A stretch of 64,000 nt of DNA from contig JACJWX010000003.1 of the NCBI GenBank assembly GCA_020636905.1, positions 124,001 to 188,000 on the forward strand, in the 5' to 3' direction. The stretch comes from Actinomycetota bacterium. GTDB taxonomy: Bacteria > Actinomycetota > Thermoleophilia > Miltoncostaeales > Miltoncostaeaceae. This document shows positions 1-7,578 of this stretch, piece by piece. Positions within the stretch are counted from its first letter, which is position 1. Each line of letters begins with the position of its first letter. The position numbers were made by a program, and so were the translations under genes. The notes beneath the pieces are model-generated. The model worked only from the letters and a program-made list of their open reading frames with translations, searched no databases and was not told the DNA's origin.

Positions 1-208
1 CGCGGATCTCCTTGAGCGCCTGCAGGCCGTCCATCTCCGGCATGGTGATGTCCATGGTCGTGAGGTCCGGCTTGAGTTCCTTGTACTTGGCGACGGCCAC
101 TGCGCCGTTCTCCGCCTCACCGGCGATCTCGTAGCCCGCTTCGGTGAGAATGTTCTTGATCATCATCCGCATGAAGGCGGCGTCGTCAGCGATGAGCACT
201 GAGGGCAT
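1..208 (-). CDS. cheY: CheY-like response regulator, N-terminal part (cut by window edge)
   Basis: The 69 visible residues begin MPSVLIADDAAFMR and match the receiver fold of single-domain chemotaxis regulators. The acidic pair DD sits at residues 8-9, and the phospho-acceptor aspartate is in the LTTMDITMPEMDG stretch around residue 54. CheY-P binds the FliM/FliY switch complex and changes motor rotation. The gene lies just downstream of fliM-fliY, and fliY itself keeps CheC-type phosphatase motifs. It has its own sigma-28-like promoter at 248-274. The C-terminus lies outside the window, so a longer fused regulator cannot be excluded. Confidence 0.9.
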   Translation of the reverse strand, partial: MPSVLIADDAAFMRMMIKNILTEAGYEIAGEAENGAVAVAKYKELKPDLTTMDITMPEMDGLQALKEIR

Positions 209-247
209 GTTGACCTCGTCGTCGTGAAGCAGTGCGTTCCGGGGCTG

Positions 248-274
248 GTATCGGCAAATCACGGCGGGGATTGA
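248..274 (-). promoter_or_regulatory. sigma-28-like promoter of cheY
   Basis: Read on the minus strand: TCAATCCC (267-274), 11 bases, then GCCGATAC (248-255). This matches the pattern found before many other flagellar and glycan genes in the window. The predicted transcript start is about 33 bases before the cheY ATG. It lies in the roughly 100-base gap between fliY and cheY. Confidence 0.65.
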
Positions 275-310
275 GCCCCGGCGAGATCTCTCTGCCGCCA
301 GTCCCCCCTG

Positions 311-1702
311 TCATCCGTCCGCGATCCCCTGCAAACGGCTTGCCTGACTGGCAATTTCCGTAATTCGGATGCCGAACTCTTCGTCGATGACCACCACCTC
401 GCCACGGGCGAGCTGGCGGCCGTTGACCAGGACGTCGACCGGTTCCCCGGCCAGTCGCTCCAGTTCGATGATCGAACCGGGAACGAGTTCGAGCACGTTC
501 CGGATACGAAGCTGTGTGCGGCCCAGCTCGACGCTCACCTGGAGCGGAATGTCCATGAGCAGGCCGATGTCTCCCGGAACCCCGGGCGCCGCGCCGCCGT
601 CGAGCGACGGGAAGGTCACCGGCTGGGCGACGGCTCCGGGGCGTTCCTGAACCGCACCCGCCGTCGGGGCGGCGGCAGGGGGTGGCGGAGCGGTGGTCGC
701 CGCGGCCGCGGCGGCCGCGAGCTGGGGCTCGGTCTCGGGCGCCGCGGCGGGCGGCGGTTCGGCGGGAGCCGGCTGGTCGTCGGACGCGGCCGGGGCCGAG
801 CCGGAGGCCTCCTGCGAGGCCAGCAGCGCCGAAACCAGCTCCTTCGCGAAGCTCAGCGGCATCAGCTGCATGAGCGTCGTGTTGAGGAACTCCCCGACCT
901 CGAGATCGAAGCTGACGCACACCGTGGGCTCGTCGGTGCCGTTCAAGCCGATCTCGGCGTCCGGGGTGGCCATGTCGAGGACCTGCACTTCGGGCGAGCT
1001 GATGTCCACCCGCATGCCGAACATGCTGGCCATCGAGGTCGCCGCGGCGCCCATCATCTGGTTCATGGCCTCGCCCACGGCGGAGGCGTGGATCTCGTCG
1101 ATCTCGTCGCTCGGCGTGCCGGAGCCGCCCATCATCAGGTCGGCGACGACGGAGGCGTCCCGGGTCGAGATGACGAAGACGTTGACGCCGCTGAGACCCT
1201 CGGTGTAGTGGATCCGCACCAGCGCGGCCGGACGGTCGTAGAGCGCCTTGACGTCGTCTTCGGTGGTCACCGCAACGGTCGGCGTGGTGATGACCGCCTG
1301 ATGCCCCAGCAGGGTGCTCAGGGTCGTCGCGGCGCTCGCCATCGAGATGTTGCCGATCTCGCCCAGCGCGTCGCGCTCGTCGGCCGTGAGGCTCTCCGGG
1401 AACCGCTCGGGAGCGACCTTCCGGTTGTCCCCGCCCGCCATCGCAGGCGCGGCGGCCTCGTCGGAGGCCGCGTCCGCGTCGCCGGCGTCGGCTTCAGGCG
1501 CGTCATCCTCCGGCGCAACGTCGACGGGCGCGTCGGTCGCCGGTTCGTCGGCGGCGTCGGCCTCGTCAGGCTCCGCGGCGGCCTCGGCCGCCACTTCGGC
1601 GCTCGCGTCAGCGTCCGCCGGCGATTCCTCGGCCGGCGCGGCATCGCCTCCCCCCGCGAGGAGGGCGTCGATCTCTTCCTGGGACAGACTGTCGCCGCTC
1701 AC
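311..1702 (-). CDS. fliY: flagellar motor switch phosphatase FliY (CheC + FliN domains)
   Basis: 463 residues. The N-terminus SLSQEEIDALL resembles the CheY-P-binding peptide of FliM/FliY. A long Ala/Glu/Asp/Pro-rich linker (about 15-100) follows, then a CheC-like region with two phosphatase signatures: D111-x3-E115-x2-N118 and S207-x3-E211-x2-N214. A second Ala/Pro linker leads to the FliN/SpoA domain (about 385-460, DIPLQVSVELGRT). The protein should form part of the cytoplasmic C-ring and may dephosphorylate CheY-P, as in Bacillus FliY. Its GTG start overlaps the fliM stop (GTGA), indicating translational coupling. Plain FliN is unlikely because of the CheC domain. Confidence 0.93.
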   Translation of the reverse strand: MSGDSLSQEEIDALLAGGGDAAPAEESPADADASAEVAAEAAAEPDEADAADEPATDAPVDVAPEDDAPEADAGDADAASDEAAAPAMAGGDNRKVAPERFPESLTADERDALGEIGNISMASAATTLSTLLGHQAVITTPTVAVTTEDDVKALYDRPAALVRIHYTEGLSGVNVFVISTRDASVVADLMMGGSGTPSDEIDEIHASAVGEAMNQMMGAAATSMASMFGMRVDISSPEVQVLDMATPDAEIGLNGTDEPTVCVSFDLEVGEFLNTTLMQLMPLSFAKELVSALLASQEASGSAPAASDDQPAPAEPPPAAAPETEPQLAAAAAAATTAPPPPAAAPTAGAVQERPGAVAQPVTFPSLDGGAAPGVPGDIGLLMDIPLQVSVELGRTQLRIRNVLELVPGSIIELERLAGEPVDVLVNGRQLARGEVVVIDEEFGIRITEIASQASRLQGIADG

Positions 1703-2691
1703 GACGCCACCGCCTCACCCTCGATCTGTTCGGTGATCTGCACCGCGAGCCGCTTGCCCCGGGTCCCCGGCTGCCCGAGGAACGTGCCGAGGTCGCCGAC
1801 CTGCACCTGGACGTCCGCCCCCGGTGCGATCGCGAGCGGGACCACGTCGCCGGGAGCCAGGGCGAGCAGGTCACCGACCAGGAGCTCGGTGCTTCCGAGG
1901 ATGACGCTCACGGGAACCGACACCCCGCCGAGCTGGTCGCCGATCGCCGCACGGAGCTCCGGCGTCTGTTCACCACGCTTGGTGGAGTAGTAACTCTCCG
2001 CAGAAAGGTCGCCCAGAATCGGTTCGACCACGATGTGCGGGATGCAGAGGTGGAGCATCCCGGAAACCGACCCGACGCGGACTTCGAAGCTGATCAGCAC
2101 GGCGACGTCGCCGGCCGCCGCCACCTGGGCGAACTGCGGGTTCATCTCGGTCGCCTCATAGCCGAAGCGCACCTGCGCGACCGTCGCCCACGCCTCGGTG
2201 AACGCGTCGAGCACCAGGTCGACGAGCGACCGCGTCAGCGCCTGCTCGATCTCGGTCAGTTCGCGGGTCTTGCCCTGATAGATGCCGGGCCCCCCGACGA
2301 GCCGGTCGATGATGGACAGCGTCAGCGGGAGGCTCAGCTCGACCAGCGCGCTGCCCTCGAGGGGCTCCATGGAGACGATCCCGATCAGCGTCGGGAAGGG
2401 CATGGAGTTGATGAACTCTCCGTAGTTCACCTGGTCCGCGCCGCTCACCGTGATCTCGACGAGCGTGCGGAGACGAGCCGACAGCTGGTTCTGCGCCACG
2501 CGGCAGAAGGCCTCGTGGAGCATCTCCAGCGTTCGAAGCTGGTCCTTGGAGAACTTGCTGGGTCGCTCGAAATCAAACGCCCGAACCTGCGCGACCGCCG
2601 GTTCCTCGTGGAGTTCCTGCGCGTCGAGGTCTCCGGTCGAGATCGCGTTGAGCAGGGCGTCGATTTCGGACTGAGAGAGAACGTCCGACAC
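1699..2691 (-). CDS. fliM: flagellar motor switch protein FliM
   Basis: 330 residues from the GTG at 2691. The N-terminal peptide LSQSEIDALL is the CheY-P binding site; the middle domain is CheC-like (about 40-230), and the C-terminal SpoA/FliN-like domain begins about residue 245. It links FliG to FliN/FliY in the C-ring. The frame is open farther upstream. The GTG is preferred because protein length then matches the family and because a sigma-28-like promoter (2699-2725) ends 7 bases before it, predicting a leaderless mRNA. There is no clear Shine-Dalgarno sequence. It is followed by overlapping fliY. Confidence 0.94.
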   Translation of the reverse strand: MSDVLSQSEIDALLNAISTGDLDAQELHEEPAVAQVRAFDFERPSKFSKDQLRTLEMLHEAFCRVAQNQLSARLRTLVEITVSGADQVNYGEFINSMPFPTLIGIVSMEPLEGSALVELSLPLTLSIIDRLVGGPGIYQGKTRELTEIEQALTRSLVDLVLDAFTEAWATVAQVRFGYEATEMNPQFAQVAAAGDVAVLISFEVRVGSVSGMLHLCIPHIVVEPILGDLSAESYYSTKRGEQTPELRAAIGDQLGGVSVPVSVILGSTELLVGDLLALAPGDVVPLAIAPGADVQVQVGDLGTFLGQPGTRGKRLAVQITEQIEGEAVAS

Positions 2692-2698
2692 AATGAAG

Positions 2699-2725
2699 GC
2701 ATCGGCCCGCCCATGGGGAAGTTGA
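2699..2725 (-). promoter_or_regulatory. sigma-28-like promoter of fliM-fliY, predicted leaderless
   Basis: Minus strand: TCAACTTC (2718-2725), 11 bases, GCCGATGC (2699-2706), then exactly 7 bases to the fliM GTG. The geometry places the transcription start at the start codon. It supports the chosen fliM start over in-frame upstream alternatives. Confidence 0.7.
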
Positions 2726-2816
2726 GCCTCCGGGCGGAACAGCATCCGGGCCCGGCCCGGAACGAATACGTCATGCTCCGACCTCGAAACGACACGCCGA
2801 ACCCGACCCCGTGGTG

Positions 2817-3242
2817 ATGAGCACACCAGGCGACCCACCCCCTCGTGAACGCATCAGCGCCGACATCGACGGAAGCCCCGCGTCGCTGGCGCGCGTGCGC
2901 GAGGACATCGCGGTGCTGGCCCAGCGGGCCGGGTTCGACGACCGGGTGGGAGACGTTACGCTGGTCGTGGCCGAACTGGTCGCGAACGCGCTCGAACACG
3001 GCGAGCCGCCGGTCCACCTCGACGCGTGGAACGACGGACGGCTGGTGATCGAGGTCTCCGACCAGGGCGGCGGCTTCGATCGTGCCTCGGTGTGGCAGCG
3101 CCATCCCCCGTCGCCCCATGGCAGCCGGGGACGGGGACTCTGGATCACGCGCCAGCTCATGGACATCGTCGAGGTCCACTCCGACAACGGCGGATCGCGC
3201 ATCCGCGCCGAGCTCTCGCCCGACCCGCATCTGGGCGCGTAG
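2817..3242 (+). CDS. RsbW/SpoIIAB-like ATP-binding (anti-sigma factor kinase-type) protein
   Basis: 141 residues from the ATG at 2817; GTG codons at 2811 and 2814 are alternatives. This is a HATPase_c fold of the GHKL type: N-box ELVANALEHG near residue 45, G1 box DQGGGF near 83, G2 box GSRGRGLW near 103. Such stand-alone domains act as anti-sigma kinases or switch proteins in partner-switching regulation. No partner (anti-anti-sigma or sigma) is adjacent. It is the only plus-strand gene between the fliM and fliL transcripts, convergent with fliL, so a link to motility control is suggestive only. Confidence 0.8.
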   Translation: MSTPGDPPPRERISADIDGSPASLARVREDIAVLAQRAGFDDRVGDVTLVVAELVANALEHGEPPVHLDAWNDGRLVIEVSDQGGGFDRASVWQRHPPSPHGSRGRGLWITRQLMDIVEVHSDNGGSRIRAELSPDPHLGA

Positions 3243-3272
3243 CGGCACCCGCGGGAGGCGGATGCCGTCCGC

Positions 3273-3299
3273 TCCGGGCGCCGTCAGGACGCCGACGCC
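3273..3299. terminator. possible bidirectional stem-loop between convergent genes
   Basis: The 58-base gap between the HATPase stop (3242) and the fliL stop (3301) contains GGGCG...CGCCC-type complementary arms and a smaller GCGGA/TCCGC stem at about 3257-3271. There is no T-tract. Weak evidence; it rests mainly on convergent gene ends. Confidence 0.3.
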
Positions 3300-3300
3300 C

Positions 3301-3759
3301 CTACTGGACCGCGAACTCCGTGTAGAAGACCTCGATGATCTTCAGCTCGGTTTCCTTGTTGATCCGCTTGACGATCATCTCCTTGACCTCCACGCGGCCC
3401 TTCTTCGTCGCGAGTTCGTGAGCGGTCCGCTCCTGGAGCGTCGAGATGATGATGTCCCGGACCTCCGGCTCTTCGGGGATGACCACGGCGTCCGCGGCGG
3501 AGCCGTGGCCCGCGCCTCCGAACAGCGCCGCCGACAGCTCGCTGTACTGGAGCGCCACGCCGACCTTCGCGAACCGCCGTTCGGTCGTGTCGGCCAGATT
3601 CACCACGAAGGGCTCGGTGATGGTGTAGATGCCGGCCGGCTCCTTCGCCAGTGCCTTCTCATCCACCGGCGCCGGGGCTGGCTTCAACACGAACATGTAG
3701 ACACCCCCGAGCACCACCAGCAGCACCGGGACGATCATCATGATCATCTTCTTGCTCAT
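3301..3759 (-). CDS. fliL: flagellar basal body-associated protein FliL
   Basis: 152 residues. A short cytoplasmic start (MSKKM) is followed by one membrane helix (about 5-24), then a periplasmic or extracytoplasmic FliL domain with FVVNLAD and a C-terminal VKEMIVKRINKET region. FliL surrounds the stator units and supports torque. It is the last gene of the flbD-motA-motB-fliL transcript, 35 bases after motB. Length and layout are typical. Confidence 0.9.
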   Translation of the reverse strand: MSKKMIMMIVPVLLVVLGGVYMFVLKPAPAPVDEKALAKEPAGIYTITEPFVVNLADTTERRFAKVGVALQYSELSAALFGGAGHGSAADAVVIPEEPEVRDIIISTLQERTAHELATKKGRVEVKEMIVKRINKETELKIIEVFYTEFAVQ

Positions 3760-3794
3760 GCGTCAGCGATCCTTTCGATCGATCGTCTGGGTGG

Positions 3795-4601
3795 TCAGCC
3801 GCTCGCGTTGCCCTGGAGCCGCAGCACCAGGATCTCCACGCGGCGGTTCTGCGTGCGTCCGGCCGCCGTCGCGTTGTCTGCGATCGGCACGGTGTCGGCG
3901 TAGCTCGTCGAGGTGTTGCGCGGGGAGTGCGCCAGCCCGTAGCGCTCGAGGACGCCCAGCACCGCCGATGCGCGCCCGGCCCCGAGGTCCCGGTTGGACG
4001 GGAACCGCCCGGTGCTGATGGGCGTGGAGTCGGTGTGCCCCTCGACCGAGACCGGGTTCTGGAGGCGGCGGACGCTGGCGGCGATCGGCTTCAGCAGACG
4101 CTGCGCCGGGAGGCTCAGATCGGCGGATCCCGGCTGGAACAGGAACGGCTCGCTGCGGAGCTGGATGCGAAGTCCGCGCTCGTCCACGGTGGTCTTCGCC
4201 TGAGACGCCAGACCGGCGTCGGCGATGGCCTTGTCCACTGCCTGCTTGGTCTGTTCGAGCTGCGCCGTCTCGAGCGCCTGTTCGGCCTTGGCGTTCTCGT
4301 TGAGCAGGGTCGATCCGAGCGGGCCCGAGATGTCGGGCTGGATCGACGCCGGCGACGACGTCACGACCGGCGAGGTCGGCGTCTCGGGCCCCTGCTCCAG
4401 CACGCTCGGACCACCCGGGAAGAGCCCCGGCGAGAACCCCTTGCTGAGGGACTCCTTGAGCTGGTCGAACTTGCCGGTGTTCACCACGGACATGGAGAAG
4501 AGCACCATGAACAGCACGAACAGCAGGGTGAGCACGTCGGCGTAGGTGATCAGCCAGCGCTCATCGGGATGTTCCTCGTGGTGGTGCTTCTTCTTGGCCA
4601 T
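3795..4601 (-). CDS. motB: flagellar motor stator protein MotB
   Basis: 268 residues. A lysine/histidine-rich cytoplasmic N-terminus leads to the membrane helix containing the proton-accepting aspartate D22 in ITYADVLTLLF. The plug/linker region follows, then an OmpA-like peptidoglycan-binding domain (about 145-262) with VEGHTDSTPI and NRRVEI. It anchors the stator to the cell wall and forms the ion channel with MotA. Its ATG overlaps the motA stop by one base (TGATG). Confidence 0.95.
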   Translation of the reverse strand: MAKKKHHHEEHPDERWLITYADVLTLLFVLFMVLFSMSVVNTGKFDQLKESLSKGFSPGLFPGGPSVLEQGPETPTSPVVTSSPASIQPDISGPLGSTLLNENAKAEQALETAQLEQTKQAVDKAIADAGLASQAKTTVDERGLRIQLRSEPFLFQPGSADLSLPAQRLLKPIAASVRRLQNPVSVEGHTDSTPISTGRFPSNRDLGAGRASAVLGVLERYGLAHSPRNTSTSYADTVPIADNATAAGRTQNRRVEILVLRLQGNASG

Positions 4602-5395
4602 CAGGCCGCTGCCTGGGCCGCGGGTTCACCCTCCGCCGACGATTCGGCCCGCAGGGACGGCGGCACGAACGACCAGAGTTTCTCGGCGAGCACCCTGGGG
4701 TTGTCGCCGCTCTGGATCGAGAGCACGCCCTCGACGATGAGTTCCTTCTCGGCGACCTCGTACTCGGTCATCGCCTTGAGATGGAGCTGCATCGGGATGA
4801 AGTAGATGTTCGCGGCGGCCACGCCGTAGAAGGTGGCCAGGAACGCGGCGGAGATCTTGGGGCCGAGTGTGTCCGGCTGGTCGAGATGCTGGAGCACCCC
4901 CACCAGCGACAGCACGGTGGCGAGAATGCCGATGGTCGGCGCGAAGGCGCCGCCGTTCTTGAAGATCTCCTGGTTGAAGCGGTGGCGGACCTCCACCTGG
5001 CCGACCTCGGTCTCCAGGATGTCCCGCACCAGCTCGGGATCGGTACCGTCGACGACCAGGCTCACGCCCTTCTGGAGGAACGCGTTGTCGACCTCCTTGG
5101 CGTCCGCCTCGAGCGACAGCAGCCCTTCGCGTCGCGCCTTCTCGCTGAAATCGACGAGCTTGGTGATGAGCTCCGGCCGGTTCTCCGGCGGATCCTTCAT
5201 CCCGGGGCCGAGCGAGAGCGAGATCATCTTGCCCACGGCCGACATCCCGGCACTCGCGATCAACACCCCGAGGGTGCCGCCGATCACCATGACGAAGGCC
5301 GGGATGCTGATGATCCCGCCGATGCTTCCGCCCTTCAGGATCATGCCGACCATGATGATGATGAAGGCACCGACGATGCCGATGACTGCGCTCAT
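4601..5395 (-). CDS. motA: flagellar motor stator protein MotA
   Basis: 264 residues with four membrane segments: about 3-22, 32-50, 150-172 and 182-203. The large cytoplasmic loop between helices 2 and 3 carries the charged stretch EKARREGLLSLE, which contacts FliG. The proline in FAPTIGILATVLS before helix 3 is conserved. Forms the ion-conducting stator with MotB. Translationally coupled to motB. Confidence 0.95.
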   Translation of the reverse strand: MSAVIGIVGAFIIIMVGMILKGGSIGGIISIPAFVMVIGGTLGVLIASAGMSAVGKMISLSLGPGMKDPPENRPELITKLVDFSEKARREGLLSLEADAKEVDNAFLQKGVSLVVDGTDPELVRDILETEVGQVEVRHRFNQEIFKNGGAFAPTIGILATVLSLVGVLQHLDQPDTLGPKISAAFLATFYGVAAANIYFIPMQLHLKAMTEYEVAEKELIVEGVLSIQSGDNPRVLAEKLWSFVPPSLRAESSAEGEPAAQAAA

Positions 5396-5429
5396 GGTTG
5401 GCCCACCCCCGTTCCGCGGTTCCGTCCGG

Positions 5430-5660
5430 TCACGACGCGGCCATCTCCGCGGCCGTCATCGTCCCGGACATGAAGGGCGTGTTCATCACGTTGCGGCGGT
5501 ACCGCGTGAAGGCGTCGACGACGTCCTCGACGGACTCCGCCACCATGAAGCGGCGACGGTCGACGAGCGTGATCAGTGTGTCCGGCGTCGACTCGACGGT
5601 CTCGATGAGATCCGCGTTCAACACGAACGCCGCGCCGCTGAGTTTGTGCAGTGTGATCAC
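5430..5660 (-). CDS. flbD: FlbD-family flagellar protein
   Basis: 76 residues starting MITLHKLSG, with LNADLIETVESTPDT and LVDRRRFMV as in the small FlbD/SwrD family. These proteins sit directly upstream of motA in many Gram-positive flagellar operons; Bacillus SwrD is needed for full motor power. The gene starts the flbD-motA-motB-fliL transcript from the sigma-28-like promoter at 5712-5738. This is not the unrelated Caulobacter NtrC-type FlbD. Confidence 0.88.
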   Translation of the reverse strand: MITLHKLSGAAFVLNADLIETVESTPDTLITLVDRRRFMVAESVEDVVDAFTRYRRNVMNTPFMSGTMTAAEMAAS

Positions 5661-5711
5661 CTGAGTCTCCTCTCCACCGTCGGGTCGGACGAGGTGGCAG
5701 CCCCAATCCCG

Positions 5712-5738
5712 ATATCGGCGTCCACGGGGGTCGATTGA
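5712..5738 (-). promoter_or_regulatory. sigma-28-like promoter of flbD-motA-motB-fliL
   Basis: Minus strand: TCAATCGA (5731-5738), 11 bases, GCCGATAT (5712-5719). It leaves a leader of roughly 45-50 bases before the flbD ATG. It lies just past the hairpin that follows flgE, so stator genes appear to form a separate transcript. Confidence 0.68.
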
Positions 5739-5750
5739 GCCATGCGGTCA

Positions 5751-5778
5751 CGGTGTGACCCCGGTCGGGGTCACACCG
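5751..5778 (-). terminator. 12-bp perfect hairpin downstream of flgE
   Basis: CGGTGTGACCCC (5751-5762), loop GGTC, and GGGGTCACACCG (5767-5778) form a perfect 12-bp stem starting 9 bases after the flgE stop codon. There is no T-tract, as is common in very GC-rich genomes. It separates the flgE transcript from the stator promoter. Confidence 0.7.
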
Positions 5779-5787
5779 CGTCCGGTG

Positions 5788-6648
5788 CTAGCGCTTCAGG
5801 TTGACGAGCTCCTGGAGCATGTCGTCGCTGGTGCTGATGGCGCGGGAATTCGCCTGGAATCCGCGCTGCGCGATGATCATGTTGGTGAACTCGAGCGCGA
5901 GGTCCACGTTGCTCATCTCGAGAGCGCCCGGGGTCACCGAGCCGTGACCGGCGGCGCCGGCCGGATTGCCGTTCACCGCCGCACCGGAGTTGTTCGACTC
6001 GCGGTAAAGGTTGCCGCCCGTGCGCTCGAGACCGCTCGGGTTGGCGAACTTCGCGAGGCTGACCGTACCGATGACCGTCGCCACACCGGCCGCGTCGACC
6101 GAGGTGATCACACCCGCGGCGTCGACGTTGATGGCGGCGGTGGTCGCCGGATTCACCTGGAGGCGGCCGACGTTGCCGGTGGACGCGAGCGTCCCCAGCA
6201 CGTAGTTGCCGCCGGTGGTGACCAGATGCCCCGCGGAGTCGAACGAGAAGTTGCCGGCGCGCGTGTAGAGCTCACCGCCGACGGAGGTCATGTCGTTGCC
6301 CCCGACGCCACCCCAGGTGGCACCGGTGCCGGCGACGCGGAAGAAGCCGTCGCCGTTGATCATGAGGTCGGTGACCACGCCGGTGCTCTGGGTGGTGCCC
6401 TGGGTCATGATCTGGTCGACCGAGTTGAGGTTCATGCCGAGGCCGATCTGGCGGGCGTTGGTACCGCCCACGCCGCCGGCGACGGGGCCGGAAGCGCCCT
6501 GGAGCGTCTGGTAGAGCGCGTCCTTGAAGGTCGTGCGCTCGGACTTGTAGCCGAACGTGTTCACGTTGGCGATGTTGGACGCAAGCACGTCCATCATCGT
6601 CTGGTGGTTCCTCAGACCGGAGACGGCCGAGAACATTGATCGCATCAT
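5788..6648 (-). CDS. flgE: flagellar hook protein FlgE (short form)
   Basis: 286 residues. The N-terminal rod/hook motif MFSAVSGLRNHQTMMDVLASNIANVNTFGYK is split here into its hallmarks SGLRNHQ and NIANVNTFGYK. The middle shows the FlgE/F/G family features (NGDGFFRV, LYTRAGNFSFD), and the C-terminus LEMSNVDLALEFTNMI plus AQRGFQANSRAI forms the D0 coiled coil. It is shorter than the enteric FlgE (about 400), meaning a reduced outer domain. Position after flgD and fliK supports FlgE rather than FlgG. AGGAA lies upstream of ATG-ATG. Confidence 0.9.
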   Translation of the reverse strand: MMRSMFSAVSGLRNHQTMMDVLASNIANVNTFGYKSERTTFKDALYQTLQGASGPVAGGVGGTNARQIGLGMNLNSVDQIMTQGTTQSTGVVTDLMINGDGFFRVAGTGATWGGVGGNDMTSVGGELYTRAGNFSFDSAGHLVTTGGNYVLGTLASTGNVGRLQVNPATTAAINVDAAGVITSVDAAGVATVIGTVSLAKFANPSGLERTGGNLYRESNNSGAAVNGNPAGAAGHGSVTPGALEMSNVDLALEFTNMIIAQRGFQANSRAISTSDDMLQELVNLKR

Positions 6649-6736
6649 GGTTTCGGAATTCCTTTCCCTGTGGCGGCCGCCCCTCCTCCGGTGAGGTCCA
6701 GACCAACCGCCGCTTCAATCATGTCCGTGGTGCTCC

Positions 6737-7138
6737 CTAGGGAGCGAGCACCGCACTGTCGATGTTGGTGAAGACCTGGTCGCGCAGGCCCTCGCGATCC
6801 ACCGCCGTGATCACGACGCGGTTCTTGACCGACACCACGAATGCGGTTTGGTCAACCAGGACCAGGCTGTCGCGGGCACCCTTCGCCCCGGCCCGGTCCA
6901 CGGCCTCCTCGAGTCGATTGACCACCTGCTCGGTCACCTGGATCCCGCGCTGGGCCAGGCGATCGCGCGCGTGGGCGCTCCACTTGAGGGGTTGGCTGCC
7001 AGCGTCCTGCTGCAGCCGTTTCGCGAGCATGGCGTCGAAGCCGCCACCACCCGCGCCGCGGGCCGCGGCGGCCCGGTCGGTGCGCTCGGCACCGCGGACT
7101 CCCCCGACTCGCGAGATGTTCGGGTCGATCGCCGTCAT
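6737..7138 (-). CDS. TIGR02530-type flagellar operon protein
   Basis: 133 residues. The core SAHARDRLAQRGIQVTEQ, then EAVDRAGAKGARDSLVL, VSVKNRVVITAVDRE and VFTNIDSAV matches the small family found between flgD and flgE in Gram-positive flagellar operons. Its biochemical role is not established; an accessory role in hook assembly is inferred from gene order. The start codon overlaps the flgD stop by one base. The N-terminal 45 residues are basic and probably disordered. Confidence 0.85.
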   Translation of the reverse strand: MTAIDPNISRVGGVRGAERTDRAAAARGAGGGGFDAMLAKRLQQDAGSQPLKWSAHARDRLAQRGIQVTEQVVNRLEEAVDRAGAKGARDSLVLVDQTAFVVSVKNRVVITAVDREGLRDQVFTNIDSAVLAP

Positions 7139-7569
7139 CAGGCGGCGACCTCGATGACCTGGCCGGAACTCACGGAGGTCCCGCCGACGATCAGGTTCAT
7201 CACCTTGCCGCCCTCGATCGACAGGCGGTCCACGGTCCCGGTGACGGGGAGTCCCCCGTCCGCGGGCGCGTAGGTGACCGTCCGGCCGATGAGGGCCGCC
7301 CCCTGAGTGATCTGCATGCTCAACGCCATGTTGTTCATGGTGGTGTTGAGCTTGGTGATCTGTTCCAGACTCGAGAACTGGGTCATCTGCCCGATGAACT
7401 CGGTGTCCTTCAGCGGCTCCATCGGGTTCTGCGCCTTCATCTGCGCGCCCAGGACCTTGAGGAACGTGTCCATCGTGAACGTCTTGTCCGGAGACACCTC
7501 ACGCTTGGTGAACGGCGACACCGGATTGAACGCGCCGGTGGCGGACGTCGTTGTGGTTGCCTCAGCCAT
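7138..7569 (-). CDS. flgD: flagellar hook-capping protein FlgD
   Basis: 143 residues. The N-terminal capping signature runs TFLKVLGAQMKAQNPMEPLK then TEFIGQMTQFSSLEQI. A compact C-terminal part contains LIGRTVTYA and GTVDRLSIEGG. It forms the scaffold that lets FlgE subunits polymerise. It is short compared with the enteric protein (about 230), lacking most of the tudor/Fn3 region, as in several Gram-positive FlgDs. Lies 9 bases after fliK. Confidence 0.92.
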   Translation of the reverse strand: MAEATTTTSATGAFNPVSPFTKREVSPDKTFTMDTFLKVLGAQMKAQNPMEPLKDTEFIGQMTQFSSLEQITKLNTTMNNMALSMQITQGAALIGRTVTYAPADGGLPVTGTVDRLSIEGGKVMNLIVGGTSVSSGQVIEVAA

Positions 7570-7578
7570 CGTCGCCTC

